A stretch of 64,000 bases of DNA from Salinithrix halophila (lineage in GTDB: Bacteria > Bacillota > Bacilli > Thermoactinomycetales > DSM-45169): NCBI RefSeq assembly GCF_042650125.1, contig NZ_JBHSAP010000009.1, positions 620,001 through 684,000 of the forward strand. Direction: 5' to 3'. Position numbers and translations under genes: made by a program. Shown here one piece after another: positions 16,278-24,742 of the stretch; positions within the stretch are counted from its first letter, which is position 1, and every line of letters starts with the position of its first letter. Below the pieces are notes generated by a model, which was not told where the DNA came from, made no database searches, and saw nothing but the letters and a program-made list of their open reading frames with translations.

Positions 16278-16688
16278 CAGCAAGACAGCGTGATCCACTT
16301 TGAGACATCGGTCCATAACGACAGTCAACCCAGCTTTCTCCGCAATAGAAGCGGCTTCTTTGTTCACGATTCCCGACTGGAACCAGAGAACCTTGACTCC
16401 GGCGGCAACAGCGTCTTCAGCAACGGGAAGACAGTGTTCACTACGTCGAAAGACGTCGACAATATCGACGGGCTCAGGGATGTCCTGCACCGATGCGTAG
16501 GGCTCCTCTCCCAGCACCGGGCCCTTCAGAGAAGGGTTGACCGGAAAAATACGATAGCCTGCCTCCTGCAGGGCTTGGGCGATCATGTGGCTGGTGCGAT
16601 CCTTTTTGTCGGAAAGTCCGACTACCGCAATGTTCTTTGCTTCTTTTAATAGGCGACGGATCTCTTCATGGCTTGGATTTCCGTGCAT
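16263..16688 (-). CDS. CoA-binding protein (YccU/YneT family)
   Basis: A 141-residue Rossmann-fold protein. The N-terminus has NIAVVGLSDKKDRTSHMIAQ, then GYRIFPVNPSLKGPVLGE, VDIVDVFRRSEHCLPVA and a conserved VMDRCLKVDHA near the end. These are the signatures of the CoA_binding_2 family, related to the N-terminal domain of succinyl-CoA synthetase alpha. Start ATG follows GAGGAGTGAACATCC. The physiological role is not established; CoA or CoA-thioester sensing is inferred from the fold. Confidence 0.9.
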   Translation of the reverse strand: MHGNPSHEEIRRLLKEAKNIAVVGLSDKKDRTSHMIAQALQEAGYRIFPVNPSLKGPVLGEEPYASVQDIPEPVDIVDVFRRSEHCLPVAEDAVAAGVKVLWFQSGIVNKEAASIAEKAGLTVVMDRCLKVDHAVLLGGGR

Positions 16689-16743
16689 GGATGTTCACTC
16701 CTCTGCGGTAGAGATAAATTTTTATCGATCCCCGACCAGATCT

Positions 16744-18366
16744 TTAACTGATCGACACGCTCTCCTCCCCAGGGCGAATATCGGAGGGAATGAAAGATCG
16801 CAGGACATCTTCCAAGGAATAGACGGCTCCTCTGCCGTCCTTGTATACGACATGGCAGCGGTCAAACTGAACAGGGGACTCCAGCCCTGCCGATGCAGCA
16901 ATGCGGAAGAGACCCTTCCTTAAGGCGAGAATGTAATTGGTCACCCGAAACTTCTTTTCTTCCACCACTAGGGCCCGTTGCAGCTTGGGATCCGTCGTAG
17001 CTACTCCTACGGGGCATTGATTCGTATGGCACCGTAGAGCCTGGATGCACCCGACGCTAATCATGAATCCGCGAGCAATATTGACCAGGTCTGCCCCCAT
17101 CCCGAGGGCGACTGCGATCCGGTCAGACGTGACCAATTTCCCTGACGCAATTAATTTCACCTGATCTCGCACGCCATACTCCCGTAGCACAGTATCAGTA
17201 ATCATGAGTGCAGACTTATTAGGCAAACCCACTCCGTCAGCCAAATCTTGGAAGGAGGCACCCGTGCCCCCTTCTGAACCATCCACCGTAATGAAATCAG
17301 GGCCCCGGCCCGTTTTTTTCATTTCGTGAGCCAATTCCGCAACCGGCCCCCATCCGCCGACGACAATTTTGATCCCTGTCGGCTTTCCGGTATAATCTCG
17401 AATTTTCGAAAGGAAATCCAGCATAGACGGCACGTCATGAAATTCTGAGAACCGGTTAGGACTGTCGATAGTTTCCCATGGTTTCACCTGGCGAATTGAG
17501 GCAATTTCAGGGGAGACCTTCTTACCGTCCACGTGACCCCCACGGATCTTAGCCCCTTGTCCCATCTTCAGTTCAAAAGCCCGGACTTGCGGGAGCTGGG
17601 CTTTTCGTTTCAGCTCATCCCAATCAAAACGCCCTAAATGATCCCGGACACCGAACAAACCAGGGCCAATTTGCATGATAATCTCCGTATTCCCTTTTAA
17701 ATGGTAGGGAGTCAGCCCCCCCTCACCAGTGTTCATCCAGGTTCCCCCAGCCTTACCTAGACCCAGAGAGAGCGCGGTCAAGGCATGATCGCCTAATGCT
17801 CCGTAGCTCATGGCCGACATCCCGATCAACCCTTTTAACCGCCAGGGCTCCCGACAATTTTCACCCAGGACCACCACATCGGAATCCGCGAGAAGGTATG
17901 GATTTTGTTTCTTTTCTTCTCGCTTCTCTTTACGAGAGAAAAGGCCCTCCTGTTGGATTTGGTACCTTTCTGTCGTGACGGGTGAACGATTGTCCATTCG
18001 TTGTTCCTGTTCCTGCAGGGGAAGCATGGCATTGGCGATATACCAACCCTCTTCTTCGAAATCCCGCACCGAGCCGTAACCGATCTTATCGGAAAGATAT
18101 TTCCCCCGCTTCACAACGGATTCATATTCCCGACGAGAAAATGGCATTCCTTCGTTATCATTTAAAAAGAGATACTGACGAAGCTCCGGACCGATCTTCT
18201 CCAGAAAATAGCGGACCTTTCCCAACAGCGGAAAATTACGCAGGACAGAGTGCTCCGACTGTTGGCGATCGAACAGATAAAGATAGCCGAAAATAAGCAG
18301 GGGAACGATCACGGCGATAACCAAAAAGAGTTCCAATCCAACAGCCACATTCCAAATTTCTTTCAC
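16744..18366 (-). CDS. Glutamate synthase-like FMN-binding membrane-anchored protein
   Basis: A 540-residue protein with one N-terminal membrane segment (VGLELFLVIAVIVPLLIFGY) and a large glutamate-synthase central/FMN domain. Recognisable parts are GLIGMSAMSYGALGDHALTALS, FITVDGSEGGTGASF, and the iron-sulfur stretch CIQALRCHTNQCPVGVAT, whose three Cys can bind a 3Fe-4S cluster. GTG at 18366 follows AAAGGAGGCCGTCCA; the longer frame upstream has no site. It lacks the amidotransferase and NADPH domains of GltAB, so its donor and substrate are unknown. Single-gene unit. Confidence 0.9.
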   Translation of the reverse strand: MKEIWNVAVGLELFLVIAVIVPLLIFGYLYLFDRQQSEHSVLRNFPLLGKVRYFLEKIGPELRQYLFLNDNEGMPFSRREYESVVKRGKYLSDKIGYGSVRDFEEEGWYIANAMLPLQEQEQRMDNRSPVTTERYQIQQEGLFSRKEKREEKKQNPYLLADSDVVVLGENCREPWRLKGLIGMSAMSYGALGDHALTALSLGLGKAGGTWMNTGEGGLTPYHLKGNTEIIMQIGPGLFGVRDHLGRFDWDELKRKAQLPQVRAFELKMGQGAKIRGGHVDGKKVSPEIASIRQVKPWETIDSPNRFSEFHDVPSMLDFLSKIRDYTGKPTGIKIVVGGWGPVAELAHEMKKTGRGPDFITVDGSEGGTGASFQDLADGVGLPNKSALMITDTVLREYGVRDQVKLIASGKLVTSDRIAVALGMGADLVNIARGFMISVGCIQALRCHTNQCPVGVATTDPKLQRALVVEEKKFRVTNYILALRKGLFRIAASAGLESPVQFDRCHVVYKDGRGAVYSLEDVLRSFIPSDIRPGEESVSIS

Positions 18367-18484
18367 TGGACGGCCTCCTTTGTCGAATCCCCTACTCTCT
18401 TTATCTTCCCCTTTTATACATAGACAAACGAGAGCAATGAGTCCTGTTGTATAACCTCCTTCAGGCATTTAAACAACGTGATGT

Positions 18485-19516
18485 TCATCGTGAGCCAAAC
18501 GCCCGGGCATAGGGGCGGGGTAAGATAGGGTCATAACCAAGGGCGAGGGCGGCTTCGTTAGCCCAATAAGGGTTCCTCAACATCCCTCGCCCAATGGCGA
18601 CCATATCCGCCTGCTCGTTACGGATCACCATCTCAGCTACGTTTGGGTCATCCAGCCGACCCACTGCGATCACCGGCACATCGACAGCCATCCGTACCGC
18701 TTCGGCAAAAGGAACCTGGTATCCTGGGGAAGAGGATCGGACCGGTGCTGGTGCGGATGGCGTTTCCCCTCCGGAGCTGAGATCAAAGGCATCCACCCCC
18801 ATCTCCCGGAACAGAAGGGCTCGCTCTATGGTCTCTTCCAAGTCGTAACCTCCATCGGCGTATTCGACGGCAGAAAGGCGCATCAATAGAGGCATCCCCG
18901 CTGGAATATTCCTTCGTACCGCCCGGATTACTTCAGCTGCGAACTTATTCGGTTCCCCATATTCATCCGTTCGTTTGTTGGAAAAACGGGAGATGAATTG
19001 ATGAATCAAATAACCGTGGGCTCCATGAATCTCTACCGTGTCTACCCCCGCAAGTACAGCCCTTTCCGCTCCCCGAACGAAGAGCTCCACCATCGCTTCC
19101 ACTTCGTCCCGGCTCATCTCATGGGGAACTCTGAACTTTTCACTAAAAGGAACCGCAGACGGCGCTACAGGACAAAGGCTGTCCGATTCCGCCTTGCGTC
19201 CGGCATGAGCAAGCTGGATTCCGACAGCGGCGCCGTATTCTTTGCAGCCATTGACGATTCGACGGAAAGACGGGATGTGCTCATCAGACCAAAGGCCCAA
19301 GTCCCTGTCGGTGATTCGCCCGTCGGGATGGATATCGGTCATCTCCATCATAATGAGGCCCGTGCCCCCGATGGCGCGAGAAATATAATGGACATAATGC
19401 CATTCACCGGGTCGACCGTCCCGTGTCTCCACGCTATACTGGCACATCGGGGACATCATGATCCGGTTTTTTATCGTAAGGTCTCTTAATGTCATCGGTT
19501 CAAACAACCCTGGCAT
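18485..19516 (-). CDS. namA: NADPH dehydrogenase NamA (Old Yellow Enzyme, YqjM-like)
   Basis: A 343-residue flavin enoate reductase. Typical stretches are LKNRIMMSPMCQYS-like (here IKNRIMMSPMCQYS), the active-site pair in GIQLAHAGRKAE, EIHGAHGYLIHQFISRFSN with the proton donor region, and MVAIGRGMLRNPYW near the C-terminus. The Cys after SPM that tunes the flavin in YqjM is present. ATG at 19516 follows AGGAGAGG. Family members reduce activated C=C bonds of electrophilic enones in the cytoplasm, using FMN and NADPH. Confidence 0.95.
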   Translation of the reverse strand: MPGLFEPMTLRDLTIKNRIMMSPMCQYSVETRDGRPGEWHYVHYISRAIGGTGLIMMEMTDIHPDGRITDRDLGLWSDEHIPSFRRIVNGCKEYGAAVGIQLAHAGRKAESDSLCPVAPSAVPFSEKFRVPHEMSRDEVEAMVELFVRGAERAVLAGVDTVEIHGAHGYLIHQFISRFSNKRTDEYGEPNKFAAEVIRAVRRNIPAGMPLLMRLSAVEYADGGYDLEETIERALLFREMGVDAFDLSSGGETPSAPAPVRSSSPGYQVPFAEAVRMAVDVPVIAVGRLDDPNVAEMVIRNEQADMVAIGRGMLRNPYWANEAALALGYDPILPRPYARAFGSR

Positions 19517-19680
19517 TAGTCCATCCTCTCCTATCCTGTTTCTTGGTTTGCCATTCCCCAAACTGCTTCCATGTATTCCATCCGCTAACGACACTTAAAC
19601 CTGTCGGATTTTTCAAGCTTCAAGCTCCATAAAAAGAACCACTCACCAGATTGGGGAGCGGATCTGAAATCATGCGAGAG

Positions 19681-20355
19681 TCATCGCTTTCCAGGCTGAA
19701 AGAATTGTAGAAAGGTACGACCAAATTCAGCGAGGGAAAACTCCCCTTTTACTTGGTCGTAGTAAGCCCCCTTCACCCTTTCAATTAACCACATGGGAAT
19801 TCGTCTTCCTTCCAGATAGGGGTAAAACATTCGGTAACCTTGAACCAAGTGGTCCCAGCGTCCATCATCCCCGGGCTTTCCATATTCGGAAACATCAAGA
19901 AGCTTGGCACGACCGTCCTGAAGGAGGACATTCTTCAGATGGATATCCCGAGGGTTAAGCCCGATTTTTCGGACATAGCGACGAGCTTCTTCCACTTCCT
20001 CGATAATTGTACCGGGGATGACCACCCCTTGAACTAAACAGTCGTAGAGGGTTAATCCCGGTTCATAACTCATAACCAGGAACCGGTCATCCACACCATA
20101 ACAGGCTGGAAAGTACGGAGAATTACCCAGCTTACGGTAAACATCATATTCATCATCACGGGCTTCCTGGCGACCTTCCGTGTATACCTTGAAAACAATC
20201 TGAGGCAGAGAAGGAGAGCGGACGACTACAGCATCCGTTCCTGTCCCCACTACCTCAAGCCCCTCGGGGATGAACTGAACAGTGACCGGCTGGTTGTCGG
20301 GTTTGGGTGAAATTTCCACTTGGGAAAGCAATGGCTTAATCGGTTCCCAGAACAT
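19681..20355 (-). CDS. Small protein-kinase-like protein
   Basis: A 224-residue kinase-fold protein, shorter than standard Ser/Thr kinases. Visible elements: a Gly-rich loop GTGTDAVV (37-44), Lys56 in VFKVY, the catalytic loop PRDIHLKN with Asp137 and Asn142, and Asp154 in LLDVSEYG in place of DFG. The key catalytic residues are therefore kept although HRD and DFG are altered. It may be related to YrzF-type bacterial kinases. The start ATG follows GAGGGGG. Its mRNA appears to have a structured leader with a terminator (20356-20469), so expression may be conditional. Confidence 0.75.
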   Translation of the reverse strand: MFWEPIKPLLSQVEISPKPDNQPVTVQFIPEGLEVVGTGTDAVVVRSPSLPQIVFKVYTEGRQEARDDEYDVYRKLGNSPYFPACYGVDDRFLVMSYEPGLTLYDCLVQGVVIPGTIIEEVEEARRYVRKIGLNPRDIHLKNVLLQDGRAKLLDVSEYGKPGDDGRWDHLVQGYRMFYPYLEGRRIPMWLIERVKGAYYDQVKGEFSLAEFGRTFLQFFQPGKR

Positions 20356-20469
20356 CGGGTTCCCCCTCGTGATATAAAAAGACCTTTACCCAGGGCAAAG
20401 GCCTGATTCAACCGCAGTACACCCCTCTTTAAACCAAGATACGTCAGAGAGGGGTCCCCAATTCCCCTT
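20356..20469 (-). promoter_or_regulatory. Structured leader with an intrinsic terminator before the kinase-like gene
   Basis: Between a consensus promoter and the kinase ATG, the minus strand holds a hairpin CCCCTCT ... AGAGGGG (about 20422-20453) and then CCTTTGCCC / GGGTAAAGG (20383-20401) followed by TCTTTTTATA. This looks like a transcription attenuator. It matches no riboswitch or T-box consensus that I know. The rest of the 20356-20675 interval shows nothing further. Confidence 0.55.
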
Positions 20470-20470
20470 C

Positions 20471-20499
20471 ACTATACTTTCGGGTGACCCACTTGTCAA
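20471..20499 (-). promoter_or_regulatory. Sigma-A-type promoter of the kinase-like gene
   Basis: Minus strand TTGACA (20494-20499), 17-nt spacer, TATAGT (20471-20476). Confidence 0.8.
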
Positions 20500-20675
20500 T
20501 GGACGGGCTTTTTCTCTTTAATCAACCGGCTGCATTTCCAGCCTCCCTGTCACATAACCTCCATAGAAAGCGGGTTATCCGCCTTTTTTTCGGGGAAAGT
20601 ACATAGAGTCGGAAGGGATCGATGCCCCTTGCATAGAACAAAGATTCCCGTGAGAATCAAAAGGGAGGTATTTTT

Positions 20676-21011
20676 ATGAAGGATTTTGTAAAAAAAGGAA
20701 TGGCCGCCGGTCTAGGCCTCGCTGTCATCAGCAAGGAACGAGCGGAAAAGGCGGTTAATGAACTAGTTAAACGGGGAGAACTTGCCCCCTCTGCCTCCCG
20801 GGAACTGCTGGATAAACTGATCACCCGCGGTGAGCAAGAACGGGAAGAACTAGATTCACTCCTTCGAGAACGAGTAAAAAAAATCCTGGGGGAGATGGAG
20901 GTAGCGACACAGGAGGATATCCGCCGCCTGGAGCAGCACATCCGCTTGCTCGAAAATCAACTTTCCGAGACGAAAGTTTCGTCCGCCGGATCTAGCGGAG
21001 AGTCAAACTGA
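20676..21011 (+). CDS. Phasin-like / PHA-regulator-like coiled-coil protein
   Basis: A 111-residue helical protein (MKDFVKKGMAAGLGLAVISK, then KRGELAPSASRELLDKLITRG and a coiled coil). It resembles the phasin-related family often annotated as polyhydroxyalkanoate synthesis regulator, which in Bacillales commonly precedes a UbiB/AarF kinase gene, as here. Start follows AAGGGAGGT. A terminator separates it from the kinase gene, so the downstream gene would be reached by read-through or from its own promoter. Confidence 0.75.
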   Translation: MKDFVKKGMAAGLGLAVISKERAEKAVNELVKRGELAPSASRELLDKLITRGEQEREELDSLLRERVKKILGEMEVATQEDIRRLEQHIRLLENQLSETKVSSAGSSGESN

Positions 21012-21024
21012 CTGGAAAGAGAAG

Positions 21025-21054
21025 CGGCTTGACTTGTTCAAGCCGTTCTTTTTT
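21025..21054 (+). terminator. Intrinsic terminator between the phasin-like and ubiB-like genes
   Basis: Arms CGGCTTGA (21025-21032) and TCAAGCCG (21038-21045) followed by TTCTTTTTT. Confidence 0.85.
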
Positions 21055-21072
21055 GCAAAGGAGTGCTCGTCA

Positions 21073-22746
21073 TTGATCGGGAAAAAAATGCGGAACCTAA
21101 ATCGTTACCGCGAGATCGCTTCCACTTTTGCCAAACACGGCTTCGGTTTTCTCCTCGACGAAATGGGTTTGTTCACCCGCCTCTCTATGCCCCGGGACAC
21201 GGATAAAGAGGCGATCCATCAGGATCCGGCCTCTATGGGTCGTCATATACGAAAGGCATTGGAAGAGCTGGGTCCTACATTCGTTAAGTTGGGACAGGTG
21301 GCCAGTACCCGATCCGACCTGCTGCCGGAGGGTGTAATCAAGGAACTGGAGAAGCTGCACGATCATGTGAAACCCCTCCCCTTCGCTGATGTAAAGGGCG
21401 TGTTGGAAAGAGAACTGGGGGAAGTGAGCCGTCACTTCGCCAATATCGAAGAAAAGCCCTTGGCCGCGGCATCGATCGGTCAGGTGCACAAAGCTGTGCT
21501 TCATCATGGAGACACGGTCGCCGTCAAGATTCAACGTCCGGGAATTTCATCCGTGATCGAAAAAGACATTAATATCCTGAAGGATTTGGCCGTTATGGCG
21601 GAACATCGTCTGGAATGGGCGGAGCGGCATCAGGTGAGCAGCGTAGTAGACGAACTTGCCCGCTCTGTACGGGAAGAGTTAGATTATTCAACCGAGGCTC
21701 GCCACACAGATAAGATCCGCAATCAATTCAAGGATGACCCCCATATCCATATCCCTCATATCTACTGGGACCTCACCACTCATAAGGTACTCACTCTGGA
21801 GTTCATTCACGGGGTGAAATTGAACCAGCTAGAAATATTGGAAGAGATGGGATTCGACAGGAAGATTCTAGCGGAACGCCTCGTGGAGAGCCTCTTCCGG
21901 CAGATCTTGATCGAAGGTTTCTTTCACGGCGACCCCCATCCCGGAAATGTTTTTGCCCAGCCGGGCAACCGGATAGCCTATATCGATTTTGGTATGGTAG
22001 GTAGGTTAACCCCCCGCATGCAGGATCACTTTGCCTCGATGGTGATCGCCATGATGCAGCGTAACACGGACGCCATGGTCAGGGCGATCCTTCGTATGGG
22101 GCTGGTTCCTGAAGATGTTGATCGACAGCAACTATGGCTGGATATGGATGAATTGAAGGATAAGTATTATGACATCTCCATCTCCGACATCAATCTCGGA
22201 GAAGCGGTAAACGACCTCTTCGATGTCGCTTACCGCCACCGGGTGCGTATCCCGACAGATCTAACCCTGCTTGGCAAGACCATGGTCACCTTGGAAAGCC
22301 TGGTAAAAAAACTGGACCCCGAAATCAATGTCACCCGAATCACCCAACCTTTCGGGGAAGAACTGATCCGGGAACGCTACAACCCCAAGCGGATGGCCGC
22401 CTCCGCATGGACGAGCCTGCTCGACTATAGTGAGACACTGGCAGAACTGCCCCGGCAACTGAAGGAACTGACAGAAAACCTAAAAAAAGGCCGGGTCCAA
22501 GTGGATGTCGGCGTTCCCCGGCTTAACGTCTTCCTCAGAAAGCTGGACCAAATCGTCAACCGCCTCTCCTATAGCATCGTTCTCCTTTCTTTCAGCATTA
22601 TCATGTGCGGCCTGATCATCGGTTCTTCCCTCACACGTCAGAATACCTTACTCTGGAAAGTCCCTGCGATCGAGATCGGGTTTTTCATCGCCTCCTTCAT
22701 GCTCTTTTGGCTCATCTACTCCATTATCAAATCCGGCAGATTATAA
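21073..22746 (+). CDS. UbiB/AarF/ABC1 atypical kinase family protein
   Basis: A 557-residue membrane-associated ABC1 kinase. The family motif KxGQ appears in FVKLGQVASTRSDLLP, the Ala-rich loop is AAASIGQVHKA, the catalytic site is FFHGDPHPGNVF, and the metal-binding Asp is in AYIDFGMVG. Two hydrophobic segments at the C-terminus anchor it (YSIVLLSFSIIMCGLIIG and IGFFIASFMLFWLIYSII). I use the TTG at 21073, behind AAAGGAGTG, because the earlier in-frame TTG at 21034 lies inside the terminator hairpin. ABC1 proteins support isoprenoid quinone or lipid metabolism; the substrate here is unknown. Confidence 0.9.
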   Translation: MIGKKMRNLNRYREIASTFAKHGFGFLLDEMGLFTRLSMPRDTDKEAIHQDPASMGRHIRKALEELGPTFVKLGQVASTRSDLLPEGVIKELEKLHDHVKPLPFADVKGVLERELGEVSRHFANIEEKPLAAASIGQVHKAVLHHGDTVAVKIQRPGISSVIEKDINILKDLAVMAEHRLEWAERHQVSSVVDELARSVREELDYSTEARHTDKIRNQFKDDPHIHIPHIYWDLTTHKVLTLEFIHGVKLNQLEILEEMGFDRKILAERLVESLFRQILIEGFFHGDPHPGNVFAQPGNRIAYIDFGMVGRLTPRMQDHFASMVIAMMQRNTDAMVRAILRMGLVPEDVDRQQLWLDMDELKDKYYDISISDINLGEAVNDLFDVAYRHRVRIPTDLTLLGKTMVTLESLVKKLDPEINVTRITQPFGEELIRERYNPKRMAASAWTSLLDYSETLAELPRQLKELTENLKKGRVQVDVGVPRLNVFLRKLDQIVNRLSYSIVLLSFSIIMCGLIIGSSLTRQNTLLWKVPAIEIGFFIASFMLFWLIYSIIKSGRL

Positions 22747-22806
22747 AAAAGCCCCACTTTCAATGAAAAACCGTCCCTTCCTCCAAAGGGCCGGCTTTTT
22801 TTTCGA
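22744..22806 (+). terminator. Long-loop intrinsic terminator after the UbiB-like gene
   Basis: AAAAAAGCC pairs with GGCTTTTTTTT across a long loop. Confidence 0.6.
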
Positions 22807-22878
22807 AAAGAAGGCCTTTTTATTAACCCCCGTTCTTTTGGGTAAGATACCCACTAAACGAATTCGGAGGGATGTACG

Positions 22879-23511
22879 ATGCAATGGATATGGCAGGCGA
22901 TCTCAATCGTATTGGTCGGTACCGTATTATTACGGGTTGCCGGACGCAAAACGATCTCCCAGATGACCCTCTCACAAACCGTCTTAATGATTTCGATCGG
23001 AACGCTCCTGATTCAGCCGGTCAGCGGTCATGGACTAGGGGTCACTTTCCTTGTCGCCTCTATCCTGGTGATTTCCCTACTGATCATTGAATATTTACAG
23101 CTCAAATCTGATACCACGGAAAGCTTAATTACAGGCAAGGCGGTCATGGTAATCCAAAACGGCCAATTGCAAACGGATAACTTAAAAAAGCTCCGACTGA
23201 CGGTGGATCAACTGGAAACACGACTAAGACAAAACAGCGTTACAAAATTCACGGATGTCAAGTGGGCTACCCTGGAGCCGAGCGGTCAACTGGGATATGA
23301 ATTGATGGACCAAGCAAAACCGGCAACCAAAGGGGATTTGAACCAACTTCTCCAAACGATCCAGAGCCAGCTTCAACCCGTTCCTGCTCAGATGAACCCC
23401 ACTCAGCCCACACCCAACCTTGCCAGTCAAACGAACAACAACCAGACAGGTCATGATATATTTGCCGAAGTAACCCAGAAAAATGACACTGACCATGGAA
23501 ACTTGCAATAA
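22879..23511 (+). CDS. DUF421 (YetF/YcaP) family membrane protein
   Basis: A 210-residue protein with three hydrophobic N-terminal segments (WQAISIVLVGTVLLRVAG, SQTVLMISIGTLLIQPV and VTFLVASILVISLLIIEY) and the YetF-type soluble domain (LITGKAVMVIQNGQ ... LRLTVDQLETRLRQ). The C-terminal ~50 residues are Gln, Asn and Pro rich and probably disordered, longer than in typical members. YetF-type proteins occur in spore membranes, so a sporulation role is plausible but inferred. Confidence 0.85.
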   Translation: MQWIWQAISIVLVGTVLLRVAGRKTISQMTLSQTVLMISIGTLLIQPVSGHGLGVTFLVASILVISLLIIEYLQLKSDTTESLITGKAVMVIQNGQLQTDNLKKLRLTVDQLETRLRQNSVTKFTDVKWATLEPSGQLGYELMDQAKPATKGDLNQLLQTIQSQLQPVPAQMNPTQPTPNLASQTNNNQTGHDIFAEVTQKNDTDHGNLQ

Positions 23512-23512
23512 A

Positions 23513-23545
23513 AAAACCGACAGGGAACTTCCATCGCCCCTGTCG
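23513..23545. terminator. Bidirectional intrinsic terminator
   Basis: CCGACAGGG / CCCCTGTCGG with a strong T-run on the minus strand; converging genes. Confidence 0.85.
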
Positions 23546-23548
23546 GCC

Positions 23549-24538
23549 TTATTCCATAGGAGTGCCATCTTCCCGCAGGTAGTGATCAAACCAGTTCAAA
23601 ATCTCACGGTCCCGTACTTGAGCCCGGTTGGTTAGGTAGTGGTTGCCGCCGGGAACCAGCACCAACCGGTGTTCATAACCCAGATCGACCATCCTTTCCG
23701 CCAACCTTTTTGAGTGTTCCGGCGAGACGGTATGATCATCCAAGCCGTGGAGGATCAAAAGGGGGACACGCAGCTCGTCCGCCCAGTTAATGGCGGAACG
23801 GATCTGGTATTCTTTGGAATCCAGGAGCGGATCCCCAACCAGCCTGGAAAGCGGGTTACGGAAAACATCGCCGCTCTGCTCATACAGCAGGCTCAGATCG
23901 GCCACCCCGCCCACTGTGGCAGCTGCTTGAACATCCACACCCTCCTTCAGGGCCATATATGTCATCATGCCGCCTCGGGAAAAGCCCAACATCACTTTTT
24001 TGTTCTGATCGACATAGGGGAGACGGTCAGCAAGAGGGAACAGATTGAGTACATCTTTCACATCTTCCCCTGCCATGCTAAGATGACCTGCACTTCCGGG
24101 AGCTCCTCTGTATTGGGAAGCGATGACTACATACTTGTTGGCTGACAGCTTGGCCAAATATTTCAGCGTCCGAGCGGTGACATGGGCCGTGTCAACAATC
24201 CCCCCACGGTTATAAATAATGGCCGGCAACTTCTCAGTGTGATTTTTCGGTTTGCAGAGAAAGCCAGCCACACGGACCCCCTCACTCAGGTAAACGATCC
24301 GATATACGTCCACTTGATCCGAATAACGACTTTTCAAATTTAACCGTTCTTTTTCTAGGATCTTCCCGTTTGTGCTGCGAAAAGGGTCGACGACCTTGTC
24401 CCGTTGCAACTCGTCGGCAGCCCCCTTCGCCATGTTTTCCGCCTCCCGGGTTTTTCCCTCTCCTTCCGAAAGCGTCACCCATGCCGATATGCCCGCTAAC
24501 AAGAAGAAGACCAACAATCCGAGTCCTACGCGTTTCAA
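23549..24538 (-). CDS. Membrane-anchored alpha/beta hydrolase
   Basis: A 329-residue hydrolase with an N-terminal membrane anchor (VGLGLLVFFLLAGISAWV). The serine nucleophile elbow is GFSRGGM, the acid is in LILHGLDDHTVSPEH and the His in VPGGNHYLTNR, so the triad is complete. It resembles prolyl-oligopeptidase-type S9 hydrolases. TTG at 24538 follows GGAAGGCGG; an ATG at 24595 lacks a site. The substrate is unknown; the active domain should lie outside the cell. Confidence 0.85.
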   Translation of the reverse strand: MKRVGLGLLVFFLLAGISAWVTLSEGEGKTREAENMAKGAADELQRDKVVDPFRSTNGKILEKERLNLKSRYSDQVDVYRIVYLSEGVRVAGFLCKPKNHTEKLPAIIYNRGGIVDTAHVTARTLKYLAKLSANKYVVIASQYRGAPGSAGHLSMAGEDVKDVLNLFPLADRLPYVDQNKKVMLGFSRGGMMTYMALKEGVDVQAAATVGGVADLSLLYEQSGDVFRNPLSRLVGDPLLDSKEYQIRSAINWADELRVPLLILHGLDDHTVSPEHSKRLAERMVDLGYEHRLVLVPGGNHYLTNRAQVRDREILNWFDHYLREDGTPME

Positions 24539-24683
24539 GTTGCTACCGCCTTCCTTTTTTTCAGTACCGGTTTCCTCCAAGTTCCATCCTGACATAGGTT
24601 TTTATATTCTAACATGGTAAACTTCTCATTTTAAAAAAACAACCGACCGGAGGTTATAGGTCCTCTCGGTTATCGAAACCCTG

Positions 24684-24711
24684 AAAAAGCCGGACACACG
24701 GGGTGTCCGGC
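24684..24711 (-). terminator. Intrinsic terminator after metE
   Basis: Perfect arms GCCGGACAC (24689-24697) and GTGTCCGGC (24703-24711), followed by TTTTT on the minus strand. Confidence 0.9.
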
Positions 24712-24742
24712 TCAATTATCGAGTTCTCTTACGAATTGAGAT

